NCBI RefSeq assembly: GCF_020832325.1
Contig: NZ_JAFIEU010000013.1
Location: 1 to 64,000 of the forward strand
DNA from: Lunatimonas sp.
GTDB lineage: Bacteria; Bacteroidota; Bacteroidia; Cytophagales; Cyclobacteriaceae
DNA: 64,000 nt
Direction: 5' to 3'
The notes beneath the pieces are model-generated. The model was not told where the DNA came from. It was given only the letters and a program-made list of their open reading frames with translations, and made no database searches. Position 1 is the stretch's first letter. Each line of letters starts with the position of its first letter. Shown here piece by piece: positions 55,961-64,000 of this stretch. The translations under genes were made by a program, and so were the position numbers.

Positions 55961-56851
55961 ATGATGATAAAAAGGGTTCTACAAATTGGAATTGTATTTT
56001 TAATGATGGCCTTCACCTTAAGGGGCCAGGGTATAGATTTTAAGGCAATCTCGCTCAAAGAAGCGCTGGAGCAAGCAAAAAAAGATGAAAAGCATGTCTT
56101 TGTTTTGTTCGGAACTACCCACTGCGGGTATTCTATGATGACCTATCAAAGACTGGGGACAAACCGGGAGATCGGCGAATTTATGAATGCTCGGTTCATC
56201 AATGTGGCATACGGTCATAAGGATGGACTAAATGCACAATCGATTGGTGAACTTATGCATTTAGGTATTGACAGCACCCATGTTGTACTGGAAAATAACG
56301 AAGAATCGGTCTTGTCGAATTATTTTGTGTCTCCCAATTTTTTCTTTTTAAACCCGCAGGGTGAAATTACCTATTTTTTTAATGGTAGTAGAAATATGGA
56401 GAAAAGACTAACGCGGGCTGCGAAAAAGGGACTACGGCAAAAGACACAGGTTCCCTTATTTTTTAGCACGTATTTTAATAACAGGATGTATCCCAAGACC
56501 AAACGCTCCTTAGAAATGCTGTCGGCCACGGTGTTGGCTTATCATCAATTAGAGCTGCCTGGTTATCTTGATTTTTCTGACCCAAAATCTGTAGGGTGGG
56601 CGGACTTTCACCTTCCGGCTGAAAATGAAAACAAAGCCTTGCAATACCTGGAAAAATCATTGAAAATGGGAGACTATTATTTTAATCAATTTTTAGCGGC
56701 TGTAGTTTACGACAAGGTTGGCGATTCCGAAAGGGCACAAATGCATGCCAAAAACGCCTTGGAAAATTACCCCAAAAATTGGCAGACAAAACAAACCGCT
56801 TTGATCGAAACGTTGCTGAAAAGCAAATTTTTTGAGAGCCAGTCAGATTGA
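55961..56851 (+). CDS. Exported thioredoxin-like protein with C-terminal helical repeat
   Basis: A signal peptide (ending near LRGQ) precedes a thioredoxin-like fold. The active-site position reads C55-G-Y-S58, that is CxxS, so a lone cysteine is left. A strand pair and the expected FFFLNPQGEI segment follow. The C-terminal third (about 225-290) looks like a tetratricopeptide-type helical pair (KALQYLEKSLKMGDYYF). CxxS proteins can act as monothiol reductases or bind misfolded partners. The gene starts 20 bases after a terminator, so it may have its own promoter. Length is 296 residues. Confidence 0.7.
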   Translation: MMIKRVLQIGIVFLMMAFTLRGQGIDFKAISLKEALEQAKKDEKHVFVLFGTTHCGYSMMTYQRLGTNREIGEFMNARFINVAYGHKDGLNAQSIGELMHLGIDSTHVVLENNEESVLSNYFVSPNFFFLNPQGEITYFFNGSRNMEKRLTRAAKKGLRQKTQVPLFFSTYFNNRMYPKTKRSLEMLSATVLAYHQLELPGYLDFSDPKSVGWADFHLPAENENKALQYLEKSLKMGDYYFNQFLAAVVYDKVGDSERAQMHAKNALENYPKNWQTKQTALIETLLKSKFFESQSD

Positions 56852-56997
56852 ATCGGAGGTTGTAACGATGCATACAGGTATCCAACGGGTAGCGAGGATT
56901 CAATTCCCGTATGGTATGAAGGTCTGTTCTTGCTAGGTTTGATTTTCTCCTAGAAATCACCGAACTTGTTCCATCTATCTTATTTTCCACGATCTAC

Positions 56998-58095
56998 ATG
57001 AATATAAAGCGAGGTTTTGCCTTTTTGACGTTTGCTGTATTTTTATCCGGTTTTTCTTATGCACAACAACCGTTCACTTGGGTGGATCCGGCCGAGATGC
57101 CTGGCTTAGTTCATGCCCAAGGATTTAGCGGGATAGGGTATAACCGCTTCCCAGCCGATGCGGAGGGAAAGATCAGAGACGCCGTGTGGAATCTTTCCCG
57201 CCATTCGGCCGGGCTGGAGATACAGTTTATGACCGACGCTTCGGAAATACAGGCCCGTTTGATCCCAACGTCCAGCCGGCTTGAAATGCCCCACATGTCG
57301 GCCACCGGGGTAAGCGGATTGGATTTGTACGTTTTGGCCGAAGATGGCGACTGGCAATGGGTCCGGGGGAGTTATTCCTTTAAGGATACCGTTTCATACA
57401 CCTTCAGAATCAATCCAGGTCCTTCAGCTGCCCGGAAATATCGTCTGTATCTACCACTTTATAACGGAGTGGATCAATTGCAGGTCGGAGTAGCATCCTC
57501 TTCGAAACTGGATTTACTCCCCAGAAGGGAAGCTAGCTTGCCCATCGTGGTATATGGGACGTCCATTGCTCAGGGGGCTTGTGCTTCCCGTCCAGGTATG
57601 GCGTGGCCGGCTATTATGGGCAGACTGCTGGGCCGGGAAGTTATCAACCTGGGGTTTTCCGGTAACGGACGCTTGGAGACTGAGGTCTTGGACTATATAC
57701 AGCAGATTCCAGCCGCTGTCTATATCTTGGATTGCCTTCCCAATTTGGTTCCTACCAATTGGACTGAGGAGGATGTGAAATCCCGCTTAAAGACTGCCGT
57801 GTTAAACCTGAAAGAGGCACATCCAGATGCGCCAGTTGTATTGGTGGAACACGCGGGGTATTCCGATTCCTTTACAGATCGGGAGCGGGAGTTGGCGGTT
57901 AAGCAGGTAAACCGTTGGTCCCAGGATATTTATACCCAACTGCTGGGAGAAGGGGTGGAGGAAATCTATTATCTGTCAAAGGAAGATATTGGTCTCTCCA
58001 TGGATGCAACTGTGGACGGTACCCATCCCACCGATTGGGGCATGCAGCAGTATGCCGATGCCTATGCGCAGCTTTTGGAAGATATACTCGATTAG
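56998..58095 (+). CDS. Exported SGNH-hydrolase with N-terminal beta-domain
   Basis: A signal peptide (ending SYAQQ) is followed by a beta-rich N-terminal domain (about 25-175) and an SGNH esterase domain. The catalytic serine is S189 in YGTSIAQG, the glycine and asparagine blocks are in NLGFSGNG and the D340/H343 pair is in DGTHPTDWG. SGNH enzymes remove acyl groups from sugars. The 365-residue length fits Bacteroidota exported deacylases. It starts about 150 bases after the thioredoxin-like gene and 53 bases before the DUF1593 gene, which is probably co-transcribed. Confidence 0.87.
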   Translation: MNIKRGFAFLTFAVFLSGFSYAQQPFTWVDPAEMPGLVHAQGFSGIGYNRFPADAEGKIRDAVWNLSRHSAGLEIQFMTDASEIQARLIPTSSRLEMPHMSATGVSGLDLYVLAEDGDWQWVRGSYSFKDTVSYTFRINPGPSAARKYRLYLPLYNGVDQLQVGVASSSKLDLLPRREASLPIVVYGTSIAQGACASRPGMAWPAIMGRLLGREVINLGFSGNGRLETEVLDYIQQIPAAVYILDCLPNLVPTNWTEEDVKSRLKTAVLNLKEAHPDAPVVLVEHAGYSDSFTDRERELAVKQVNRWSQDIYTQLLGEGVEEIYYLSKEDIGLSMDATVDGTHPTDWGMQQYADAYAQLLEDILD

Positions 58096-58148
58096 GTCAA
58101 GCAATAGCTGCTTGGCAGACTACAGATACAGTTCCAAACGATTTAACT

Positions 58149-59573
58149 ATGACGACGATTCACCGATTTGTTTTCTTGATTTGCCTGTTGTTTTTGGTCG
58201 GCGGGGTTAATGGCCAGACTCGGCTAGCATTTGAAGAGCCCATAAAGCAGCGGGTGTTTGTACTGACGGACATCACCAATGAGCCCGATGACCAGCAATC
58301 TTTGGTGCGCCTGTTGGTTTATGCCAACGAAATGGACATAGAGGGCATCGTAGCCACCACCAGCACCCACCTCCGCAATCAAACCCGTCAGGATAAGATC
58401 GAACAATTGATTCGGGACTACGGGAAGGTCAAGAAAAACCTGGATATCCATGCGAAAGGATATCCCAATGAAGCCGAACTGCTCGGTGTGGTACGGTCAC
58501 ATTTGCCGCTATACAGCATGGATGGGGTAGGAGAAGGCAAAGACTCCCCCGGCTCCGACTTGCTGATCGCCGCAGTAGATAGCTCAGATCCCAGACCGCT
58601 TTGGGTATCGGTCTGGGGTGGGGCCAACTGCCTGGCTCAGGCCCTTTGGAAAGTGCGTCAAACTCGTTCAGAGGAAGAGGTGAAGCGTTTCGTGGAGAAA
58701 ATACGTGTTTACGCGATTTCCGATCAGGATTTTGCAGGACCCTGGATCCGACAGGAATTCCCCGAGATTTTTTATATCGTGGATGCCAGCGCGGGGGACA
58801 ATTGGCGGGAGTATTACAAGGCCACCTGGACAGGGATATCGGGTGATCGCTGGTATAAAAATGGGCCAGGGTACTATTTTGAGTTGGTGGACAATCCTTG
58901 GTTGCGGGAACATGTGATGGAAGGACACGGCCCACTGGGGGAAAATTACCTACCCTCGGACTACATCATGGAGGGAGATACCCCTTCCTTTTTAGGGTTG
59001 ATCCAAAACGGACTGGCTTGGTATAAAAGCCCCGCCTACGGGGGATGGGGAGGAAGATACGAGCGGTATAGGTCTTTTGGAGAGGCAGGTAGTATTTGGA
59101 CTTCATCGGTGCATACTCAGGACGAAGTGCGCCTGACCGACGGACGCATCGAGGCATCGAATCAGACCACTATCTGGCGCTACCGAAAAGCATATCAGCA
59201 CGACTTTGCCGCCCGCATGGATTGGAACATAGCCGATGTTTTTACAGGTGCCAACCATAATCCCGTGGTGGTGCTCAATGGAAACGAGGGCAAAGCCTTG
59301 GCAACGGCCAAAGTACCGGTTGGGGCCGAGGTGGTTTTGAGTGCAAAGGGAAGTCATGATCCAGACGGAGATGCGTTGAGATACCATTGGTGGGTTTACC
59401 GGGAGGCCGGTGGTGCTGGCGGGGACCTTCAGCTTCCGGCTCCCCACGCGGATGAAATACGGTTTTCGATGCCGGATCTTAAAGGCAGGGAGCTACACAT
59501 TATCTTGGAAGTGGAAGATACCGGTTTACCATCCTTGACGTCATATAGAAGGATTGTGCTGTCCAATCCGTGA
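58149..59573 (+). CDS. Exported DUF1593 protein (nucleoside hydrolase-like plus Ig-like domain)
   Basis: The frame is open from 57915, but ATG 58149 gives a signal peptide (TTIHRFVFLICLLFLVGGVNGQ) and leaves the SGNH gene intact, so it is chosen. The 474-residue protein has an N-terminal domain like inosine-uridine nucleoside hydrolases, with the acidic cluster TDITNEPDDQQSL, then WVSVWGG, and an Ig-like C-terminal domain with the SKGSHDPDGDALRYHWW signature. DUF1593 proteins are often annotated as cellulose-binding or sugar-binding; activity is unproven. It follows the SGNH hydrolase, so both may act on the same exported glycan. Confidence 0.82.
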   Translation: MTTIHRFVFLICLLFLVGGVNGQTRLAFEEPIKQRVFVLTDITNEPDDQQSLVRLLVYANEMDIEGIVATTSTHLRNQTRQDKIEQLIRDYGKVKKNLDIHAKGYPNEAELLGVVRSHLPLYSMDGVGEGKDSPGSDLLIAAVDSSDPRPLWVSVWGGANCLAQALWKVRQTRSEEEVKRFVEKIRVYAISDQDFAGPWIRQEFPEIFYIVDASAGDNWREYYKATWTGISGDRWYKNGPGYYFELVDNPWLREHVMEGHGPLGENYLPSDYIMEGDTPSFLGLIQNGLAWYKSPAYGGWGGRYERYRSFGEAGSIWTSSVHTQDEVRLTDGRIEASNQTTIWRYRKAYQHDFAARMDWNIADVFTGANHNPVVVLNGNEGKALATAKVPVGAEVVLSAKGSHDPDGDALRYHWWVYREAGGAGGDLQLPAPHADEIRFSMPDLKGRELHIILEVEDTGLPSLTSYRRIVLSNP

Positions 59574-59874
59574 TAGCTTGAACGGGAATTGACAAGATAC
59601 ACGATGCGTAAAGACAAAAAAGCAGGTGACTGAAATTTTATTTCAGTGAGATGGCGTTATCTTTAATGACAGGTTCAAGTTTACCTAAAAAAACCAAGAG
59701 CACATCAAGTCGGGCAGGTGCGGCATTTGGTATAACGGGTCCGAATCAGCCGTGGTCCCAGCAGGGCCTATTGGATGAGCTTGGTGAATTGCTGTCTGAG
59801 TGGATGCAGCTAGTACGTCTCTTTTCAGGGGTATATCATGTGAAATGCTTCGTTATTCCTTAACTTTAAGAAAA
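59574..59874. other. Intergenic region, no supported gene
   Basis: A 7-bp perfect hairpin, CTGAAAT-TTT-ATTTCAG, lies at 59630-59646 but has no T tail. A 70-codon frame at 59651-59863 has no recognised domain and is not called. Confidence 0.5.
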
Positions 59875-60111
59875 ATGGGAAAAGAAAGACTGGTTTTAGG
59901 TGTTCTGCTAACGTGTGCGAGAGGCGCTTTCGGAATTTTTCTGTATTCGTTAGTTGGTGGAGAGGCCACCGGTGAATGGACGCTCACTTCAACTAGCTCG
60001 ATGTTACTTGGTGTCAGTTTATCGTTCATTGCGTTTTCTCAATTGAAAAATATGAAGGCAAAGCAGCAACGGCGTAAGTTAGATGAACCGCTCGGTCGGG
60101 AGCGCCGTTAA
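59875..60111 (+). CDS. Small hypothetical membrane protein
   Basis: ATG 59875 starts a 78-residue frame with two hydrophobic segments (ERLVLGVLLTCARGAFGIFLYSLV and MLLGVSLSFIAFSQL) and a basic tail rich in Lys and Arg (KAKQQRRKLDEPLGRERR). This is the positive-inside layout of a two-helix inner-membrane peptide. A longer start at 59800 adds unconvincing residues. No family is recognised. It stands alone between the DUF1593 gene and the restriction-modification pair. Confidence 0.45.
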   Translation: MGKERLVLGVLLTCARGAFGIFLYSLVGGEATGEWTLTSTSSMLLGVSLSFIAFSQLKNMKAKQQRRKLDEPLGRERR

Positions 60112-60170
60112 TCAAGTTGCCTTCAATGCTATGCAACCGTAACCACAGCAAAAAACCGTACCTTTGAACC

Positions 60171-61202
60171 ATGGAATATTGGGAAGAAATAAACAATAAG
60201 TTAAAACCTTGGGTTGACACCAATTTGAATAAAACAGTGGTTGACCTTTTTGCGGGTTGTGGTGGACTTTCTCTTGGTTTTGAGGCAAATGGATTTAAAA
60301 CTGTAGGCTATGAAATGGACGAACAGGCAACCAATACGTACAATAAAAACCTAATTGGTGAGTGCTTCAACGAAAAGTTGACAATTGATACAAAATACCC
60401 TAAAGCTGACATTGTTATAGGCGGTCCTCCTTGTCAACCTTTTAGTGTAGGTGGAAAACAACTCGGCTTGAAAGATTCAAGAGACGGATTTCCAATTTTT
60501 TTGTCAGCAATAAGACAACTTGACCCAGAAGTGTTGCTTTTTGAAAATGTTAGGGGAATGCTTTACAAAAACAAATGGTATCTAAGAGAAGTGATTGAAG
60601 AACTTGAGAGTTTAGGATATCATATAAACTATGCACTTTTAAATGCTGTTAACTTTGAAGTACCACAAAATAGAGAACGGGTCATTGTTATAGGCTCAAA
60701 GCAAAAAATAAATCTTCCGGGAAAGGTAAACCGAAAAGTGACAGCAGGTCAAGCGTTAGGAGAACTCGCCTTTCAATTTGATGAAGATTCTAAGTTTTTT
60801 ACGGAGTCAATGGACAGGTATGTTGCAAATTATGAAAAAGCATCAAAATGTATTAATCCAAGAGATTTATATTTAGACAGACCAGCAAGAACGTTGACTT
60901 GTAGGAATTTAGCAGGTGCAACTGGAGATATGCACCGAGTGAGATTAAAAGATGGTCGCAGGCGAAGAATCACGGTTCGGGAAGCTGCAAGACTACAGAG
61001 TTTTCCTGATTGGTTCGAGTTTTCAGGTACAGAAACTCATCAATATAATCAAATTGGTAATGCTGTTGCCCCAAATTTTGCATATCATTTGGCTTTAAAC
61101 ATCAAAAATCATTTGATTGGAGAAGCCGAAAACAATTATATCATCACAGAACACGAGCAACTTAAATTATTTGAGAATGAAGCAGTATATCAGTCCCGAT
61201 AA
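60171..61202 (+). CDS. DNA cytosine-C5 methyltransferase
   Basis: The 343-residue protein has the ordered motifs of m5C methyltransferases: I (VVDLFAGCGGLSLGF), IV with catalytic C88 in GGPPCQPFS, VI (FENVRG), VIII (QNRERVIVIG), IX (RPARTLTCRN) and X (GNAVAP). The target-recognition region between VIII and IX is short. It is the protective half of a type II restriction-modification system; the endonuclease gene overlaps its 3' end by 26 bases. The pair is visibly A+T-richer than its neighbours, which suggests transfer. The modified sequence cannot be read directly. Confidence 0.95.
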   Translation: MEYWEEINNKLKPWVDTNLNKTVVDLFAGCGGLSLGFEANGFKTVGYEMDEQATNTYNKNLIGECFNEKLTIDTKYPKADIVIGGPPCQPFSVGGKQLGLKDSRDGFPIFLSAIRQLDPEVLLFENVRGMLYKNKWYLREVIEELESLGYHINYALLNAVNFEVPQNRERVIVIGSKQKINLPGKVNRKVTAGQALGELAFQFDEDSKFFTESMDRYVANYEKASKCINPRDLYLDRPARTLTCRNLAGATGDMHRVRLKDGRRRRITVREAARLQSFPDWFEFSGTETHQYNQIGNAVAPNFAYHLALNIKNHLIGEAENNYIITEHEQLKLFENEAVYQSR

Positions 61203-62193
61203 ATCAAAAACCTTTCGTGAAAAAACACCACAGGTTCAGGAACTGATAAATACCACGCTTTACATCCTTGACACTTTTGGGATTCCTTTAAACGCCACTG
61301 CAAGAAGATTAGAAAGAATGGCAATTGCGTTTTTAGCAAGTGGCGATATTAAGAAAATTGCTGACTTCAAAAAGACAAAAGATTTAAACAGCGGATACTC
61401 CCTTAAAACAAGAGACATCATCGTTTATGTTAACAATCATTTTGCGGAAAATATAAGTTCAGGTTCTTATGATGACATTCGTAGAAAAGACCTAAAACTA
61501 CTCACAGTTGCAGAAATAGTCTTGCAATCAAGCCCAAATTCAGCGACCAACGACTCAACACGTGGCTACTCGATAAATCCAACTTATGCTGAACTTCTAA
61601 GGAATTTTGGTTCAAAGGATTGGGAGAAAATGGTCTTTGAAAAATTGAAGAATATTGAGCCGTTAAGCAAAAAACTGAAAAGGGAAAGAGAAATCGCGAG
61701 AGTTAATGTTACACTTCCATCAGGTGGTGTATTGACTTTTTCGGTAGGAGAACACAACGACTTACAAAAAGCAGTTATAGAAGATTTTTTGCCAAGATAT
61801 GGACACGGTGCAGAAGTTCTTTACGTTGGAGATACTTCTGACAAATATCTTTATCTAGAAACGGAAAAACTTCAAGAACTGAATTTCTTTGAGATTTCAC
61901 ATGAAGAATTACCAGATGTAATTGCTTATTCAAAGAAAAAGAATTGGCTCTATTTGATAGAAGCCGTTCACTCTTCGGGTCCGATAAGTGAGCTTAGATT
62001 AATTCAACTTCAAAAACTTACTAAGGACTGCAATGCTGATATTGTTTTTGTAACAGCCTTTTTGAACAGGCCAAAGTTCAGGCAATTTATGACCGAGATA
62101 GCTTGGGAGACAGAAGTATGGATAGCAGATAATCCTGACCATTTAGTGCATTTCAATGGAGACAAATTTCTTGGCCCATACAAAGAACAATAA
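61177..62193 (+). CDS. BsuBI/PstI-family type II restriction endonuclease
   Basis: The start at 61177 (MKQYISPDKS) is preferred over 61117, because it gives the usual N-terminus and a modest 26-base overlap with the methyltransferase. The 338-residue protein has a helical N-terminal region (RRLERMAIAFLASGD) and the BsuBI/PstI-type catalytic segment: the acidic LPDVIAY, then WLYLIEAVHSSGPIS, a PD-(D/E)XK variant. Known relatives recognise CTGCAG. Known partners of that group are adenine methyltransferases, whereas this one is paired with a C5 enzyme. Its own recognition sequence is therefore uncertain. Confidence 0.88.
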   Translation: MKQYISPDKSKTFREKTPQVQELINTTLYILDTFGIPLNATARRLERMAIAFLASGDIKKIADFKKTKDLNSGYSLKTRDIIVYVNNHFAENISSGSYDDIRRKDLKLLTVAEIVLQSSPNSATNDSTRGYSINPTYAELLRNFGSKDWEKMVFEKLKNIEPLSKKLKREREIARVNVTLPSGGVLTFSVGEHNDLQKAVIEDFLPRYGHGAEVLYVGDTSDKYLYLETEKLQELNFFEISHEELPDVIAYSKKKNWLYLIEAVHSSGPISELRLIQLQKLTKDCNADIVFVTAFLNRPKFRQFMTEIAWETEVWIADNPDHLVHFNGDKFLGPYKEQ

Positions 62194-62342
62194 AAAAGTA
62201 GTAGGTAGAGCTTCAGATATTGTTTACAAACTGGCATTTCGTGCTTCTTAGGAAAAAAGGTCCATGCTAAACTTGAAACTTAGCTCTTCGAAAGAGGTTC
62301 AATCATAAAAATCCTTGTCTGCGTTTAACCGAGAACTATAGC

Positions 62343-62372
62343 CGGGGTCAAAGCCCCAGCATTTTTTTGGCA
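62343..62372 (+). terminator. Candidate terminator of the restriction-modification operon
   Basis: A short GGGG/CCCC stem around TCAAAG is followed by AGCATTTTTTT. It overlaps the stop codon of the convergent amidohydrolase gene. The short stem makes it moderate in strength. Confidence 0.45.
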
Positions 62373-63454
62373 TTATCGTAGTACACTTTCTTCAATACCT
62401 CATCACCCAGTCCATAGCCGTTCATAGGCCAGTGGTATCCCGAGATCCCCCGGTCGTAAAAGTGCTCGTCCTCGGTTTCCATGATCCGAAAGGTGGTTAG
62501 GTACATGGACTCGTTTCTGCCCATGTCAGTGCCGTATAGTATACGGTCCGCATACCGACTGTAAAACTTGTTTACAGTACGGGGGATCGTGGCTGTCTCT
62601 GCATACCTTGCGCTGTTGTCCAAGTAGAGGTTCGGGTATTTGTCGAGCATGTTTCCGACGATGCTCAGGTCGTAGGAACAGTTACCGTAATGGCAGGCGA
62701 TAAAGGTGGTCTTTGGGTTTTGTGCTACTGCATCTTCCAGGATTTCCAGCATGCCGGCATGGTCTACAATGCCTTCTTTGTCATCCAGTCTCCAGCGGAA
62801 CGCATTCATCAGACCGTCGTTGGTTTCATCCATGGGGTGGTACATCCAAAGGGGTTCGGCGACGTGGATATTGATGGGGATGTTGAGCTCCGCGCATTTT
62901 TCCAATAAAGGCTTCATGCGGGTGTCATTGACGTGCATGCCGTAGGCTTTGGTAGGTCTGGAGTAAAACAATCCGGATCCCTTGTCGCCCAGTTCGCCTA
63001 CGCCCACCGCTCCGGCGGCCACGCAGCGTTCCAGTTCTTTTACGGCTGCTGGACCAAATCCCGGCTCGTCGTAGCCCGTATAATCAAATCCACAAAACAA
63101 CAAAAAGCGCCCTTCATGTCGCGCATATACCTGCATCAGGGAATCAAACCTAGGGCCTGTTTCATAAGTCAGCAGTACCGTTTTGTCGATGCCCACCCGG
63201 TCCATGGTTTCCACCCAAGCGTCCAACTCCTCCAAGGAGCGGGCATAGGTATGGGAATGCATGTCTATAACCGGAAATTTTGCTTTGCTGATGGATGTTT
63301 GCTGGTTTTTGTACAGGGATACGGGCTTATGATCTTTAAGCAGCAGTTGGTTCACGTCAGCCTCCTGGGTGCCGGTGGTTTCGGTAGCTTGATCAGTTGC
63401 CAAAGGATTACAGGCGATCGCAAGCGATGCGAAAAGAAGTAATAGGTATCGCAT
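62348..63454 (-). CDS. Lipoprotein amidohydrolase (metal-dependent TIM-barrel hydrolase)
   Basis: The frame is open to 63625, but ATG 63454 gives a lipoprotein signal (MRYLLLLFASLAIAC, Cys15). The 368-residue protein matches the amidohydrolase-related (PF04909-like) family: metal-ligand motifs DMHSH near the start, HVAEPLW, ACHYGN and YGTDMG. Family members decarboxylate or hydrolyse ring or lactone compounds. Export as a lipoprotein is less usual. Substrate unknown; nearby sugar genes suggest a carbohydrate-derived lactone, but that is speculation. It diverges from the partial gene at 63676. Confidence 0.85.
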   Translation of the reverse strand: MRYLLLLFASLAIACNPLATDQATETTGTQEADVNQLLLKDHKPVSLYKNQQTSISKAKFPVIDMHSHTYARSLEELDAWVETMDRVGIDKTVLLTYETGPRFDSLMQVYARHEGRFLLFCGFDYTGYDEPGFGPAAVKELERCVAAGAVGVGELGDKGSGLFYSRPTKAYGMHVNDTRMKPLLEKCAELNIPINIHVAEPLWMYHPMDETNDGLMNAFRWRLDDKEGIVDHAGMLEILEDAVAQNPKTTFIACHYGNCSYDLSIVGNMLDKYPNLYLDNSARYAETATIPRTVNKFYSRYADRILYGTDMGRNESMYLTTFRIMETEDEHFYDRGISGYHWPMNGYGLGDEVLKKVYYDNAKKMLGL

Positions 63455-63675
63455 AGGTATTTTTTTATGAATATACCAGTTTGATCCGAATTTCGTATGG
63501 GCATACCTAGATTTGCTGATTAATTTGTGCTGAGTGGTCGGTTTTTCGCCATTCCAAGCAAAGTTGTTTGGGCGTTTGTCGGGAACTACTATATTTGGAG
63601 GTTGACCTTTCTTCGGATTAGTCAATTTGCTTGATCTAAACCTAGTTTTATAGCGACTAACGATTTACCCTCCAC

Positions 63676-64000
63676 ATGTCTACACCAAACCTCACAGGCC
63701 AACAGCGGTTGGTTTCATTGGATGCCTATAGAGGTATCACCATGTTTTTGCTCATTGCAGAGAGTGCGCTCCTGTACCGTCACCTGATCGGCATGTTTCC
63801 GGAAGACTCCTTCGGACACAGCCTGATGATCCAGTTTACCCATCATCCCTGGAACGGCTTGCGGTTTTGGGATTTGATTCAGCCGTTCTTTATGTTTATC
63901 GTGGGGGTGGCGATGCCTTTTTCGCTCAACAAGCGCCTAAGTGCAGGAGGTGACAACTCAAAGGTCACACGGCACATCCTGAAGCGCTGCTTTTTGCTGT
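63676..64000 (+). CDS. Partial gene: DUF5009/heparan-alpha-glucosaminide acetyltransferase-like membrane protein
   Basis: Only the first 108 codons are in the window. They encode RLVSLDAYRGITMFLLI, the early hydrophobic signature of acyltransferase-like multi-pass proteins of the DUF5009/NagX type, then WDLIQPFFMFIVGVAMPFS, a second conserved segment of that group. In this family the protein moves acyl groups onto amino sugars across the membrane. The gene runs off the right edge, so domain content and length cannot be judged. Confidence 0.8.
   Translation, partial: MSTPNLTGQQRLVSLDAYRGITMFLLIAESALLYRHLIGMFPEDSFGHSLMIQFTHHPWNGLRFWDLIQPFFMFIVGVAMPFSLNKRLSAGGDNSKVTRHILKRCFLL

Noticed and set aside
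59651-59863. 70-codon forward frame
   Set aside because: Unstructured composition and overlap with the start region of a better small membrane protein candidate.

Overview
The window looks like a chromosome segment of a Bacteroidota bacterium, probably order Cytophagales and near the Cyclobacteriaceae. The evidence is a giant secreted protein with a type IX secretion sorting domain, Bacteroidota-type promoters (TTTG then TAnnTTTG about 20 bases later), DUF5777, YceI and Rieske genes in a row, and many Tat- and lipoprotein-exported sugar enzymes. The family-level placement is an inference. No rRNA, tRNA, CRISPR array or replication origin was seen.

Layout. 1-3150 is a decaying accessory zone: an IS1595-type transposase and a beta-barrel gene, each broken by one in-frame stop, then a hairpin-rich gap, a YefM-YoeB toxin-antitoxin pair with a candidate operator, a REP-like repeat and a 57-residue small ORF. 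3264-9066 is a cluster of three exported peptidases (M24, M1, S9). 9228-9770 holds a small exported protein and a structured ORF-free segment that may be a group II intron remnant. 9770-20995 is a carbohydrate locus: tagaturonate reductase, a LacI-type regulator, and a divergent operon of exported Gfo/Idh/MocA oxidoreductases, esterases and a TIM-barrel isomerase. 21092-26619 is a reverse-strand run with an MFS exporter, an ABC-F protein, a sodium:solute symporter and an rRNA methyltransferase. 26878-34929 is one 2683-residue secreted protein.

35157-43168 carries feoA, feoB and a small Cys-rich FeoB partner, then a two-component system directly upstream of a porin-like gene whose promoter has four phased direct repeats, then a reverse operon of Rieske, YceI and DUF5777. 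43680-51348 holds lemA-htpX, a DUF1328 peptide, a reverse operon (creatininase, M1 peptidase, proC, hydrolase) and a second exported isomerase/epimerase. 51756-59573 contains nagA, two more Gfo/Idh/MocA proteins, a thioredoxin-like protein, an SGNH hydrolase and a DUF1593 protein. 60171-62193 is an A+T-rich restriction-modification pair (C5 methyltransferase plus a BsuBI/PstI-type endonuclease). The window ends with a lipoprotein amidohydrolase and a truncated membrane acyltransferase-like gene.

How it may work together. Two sites 42 kb apart share 16 of 17 bases (12332-12348 and 54402-54418). One sits between the LacI-type gene and its divergent operon, the other upstream of a Tat-exported oxidoreductase. 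This suggests one sugar-responsive regulon controlling exported oxidoreductases, isomerases and esterases. Such a set would suit periplasmic, oxidation-dependent cleavage of an esterified glycoside, with products passing to cytoplasmic hexuronate and amino-sugar enzymes. This model is inference and is the most interesting candidate system here.
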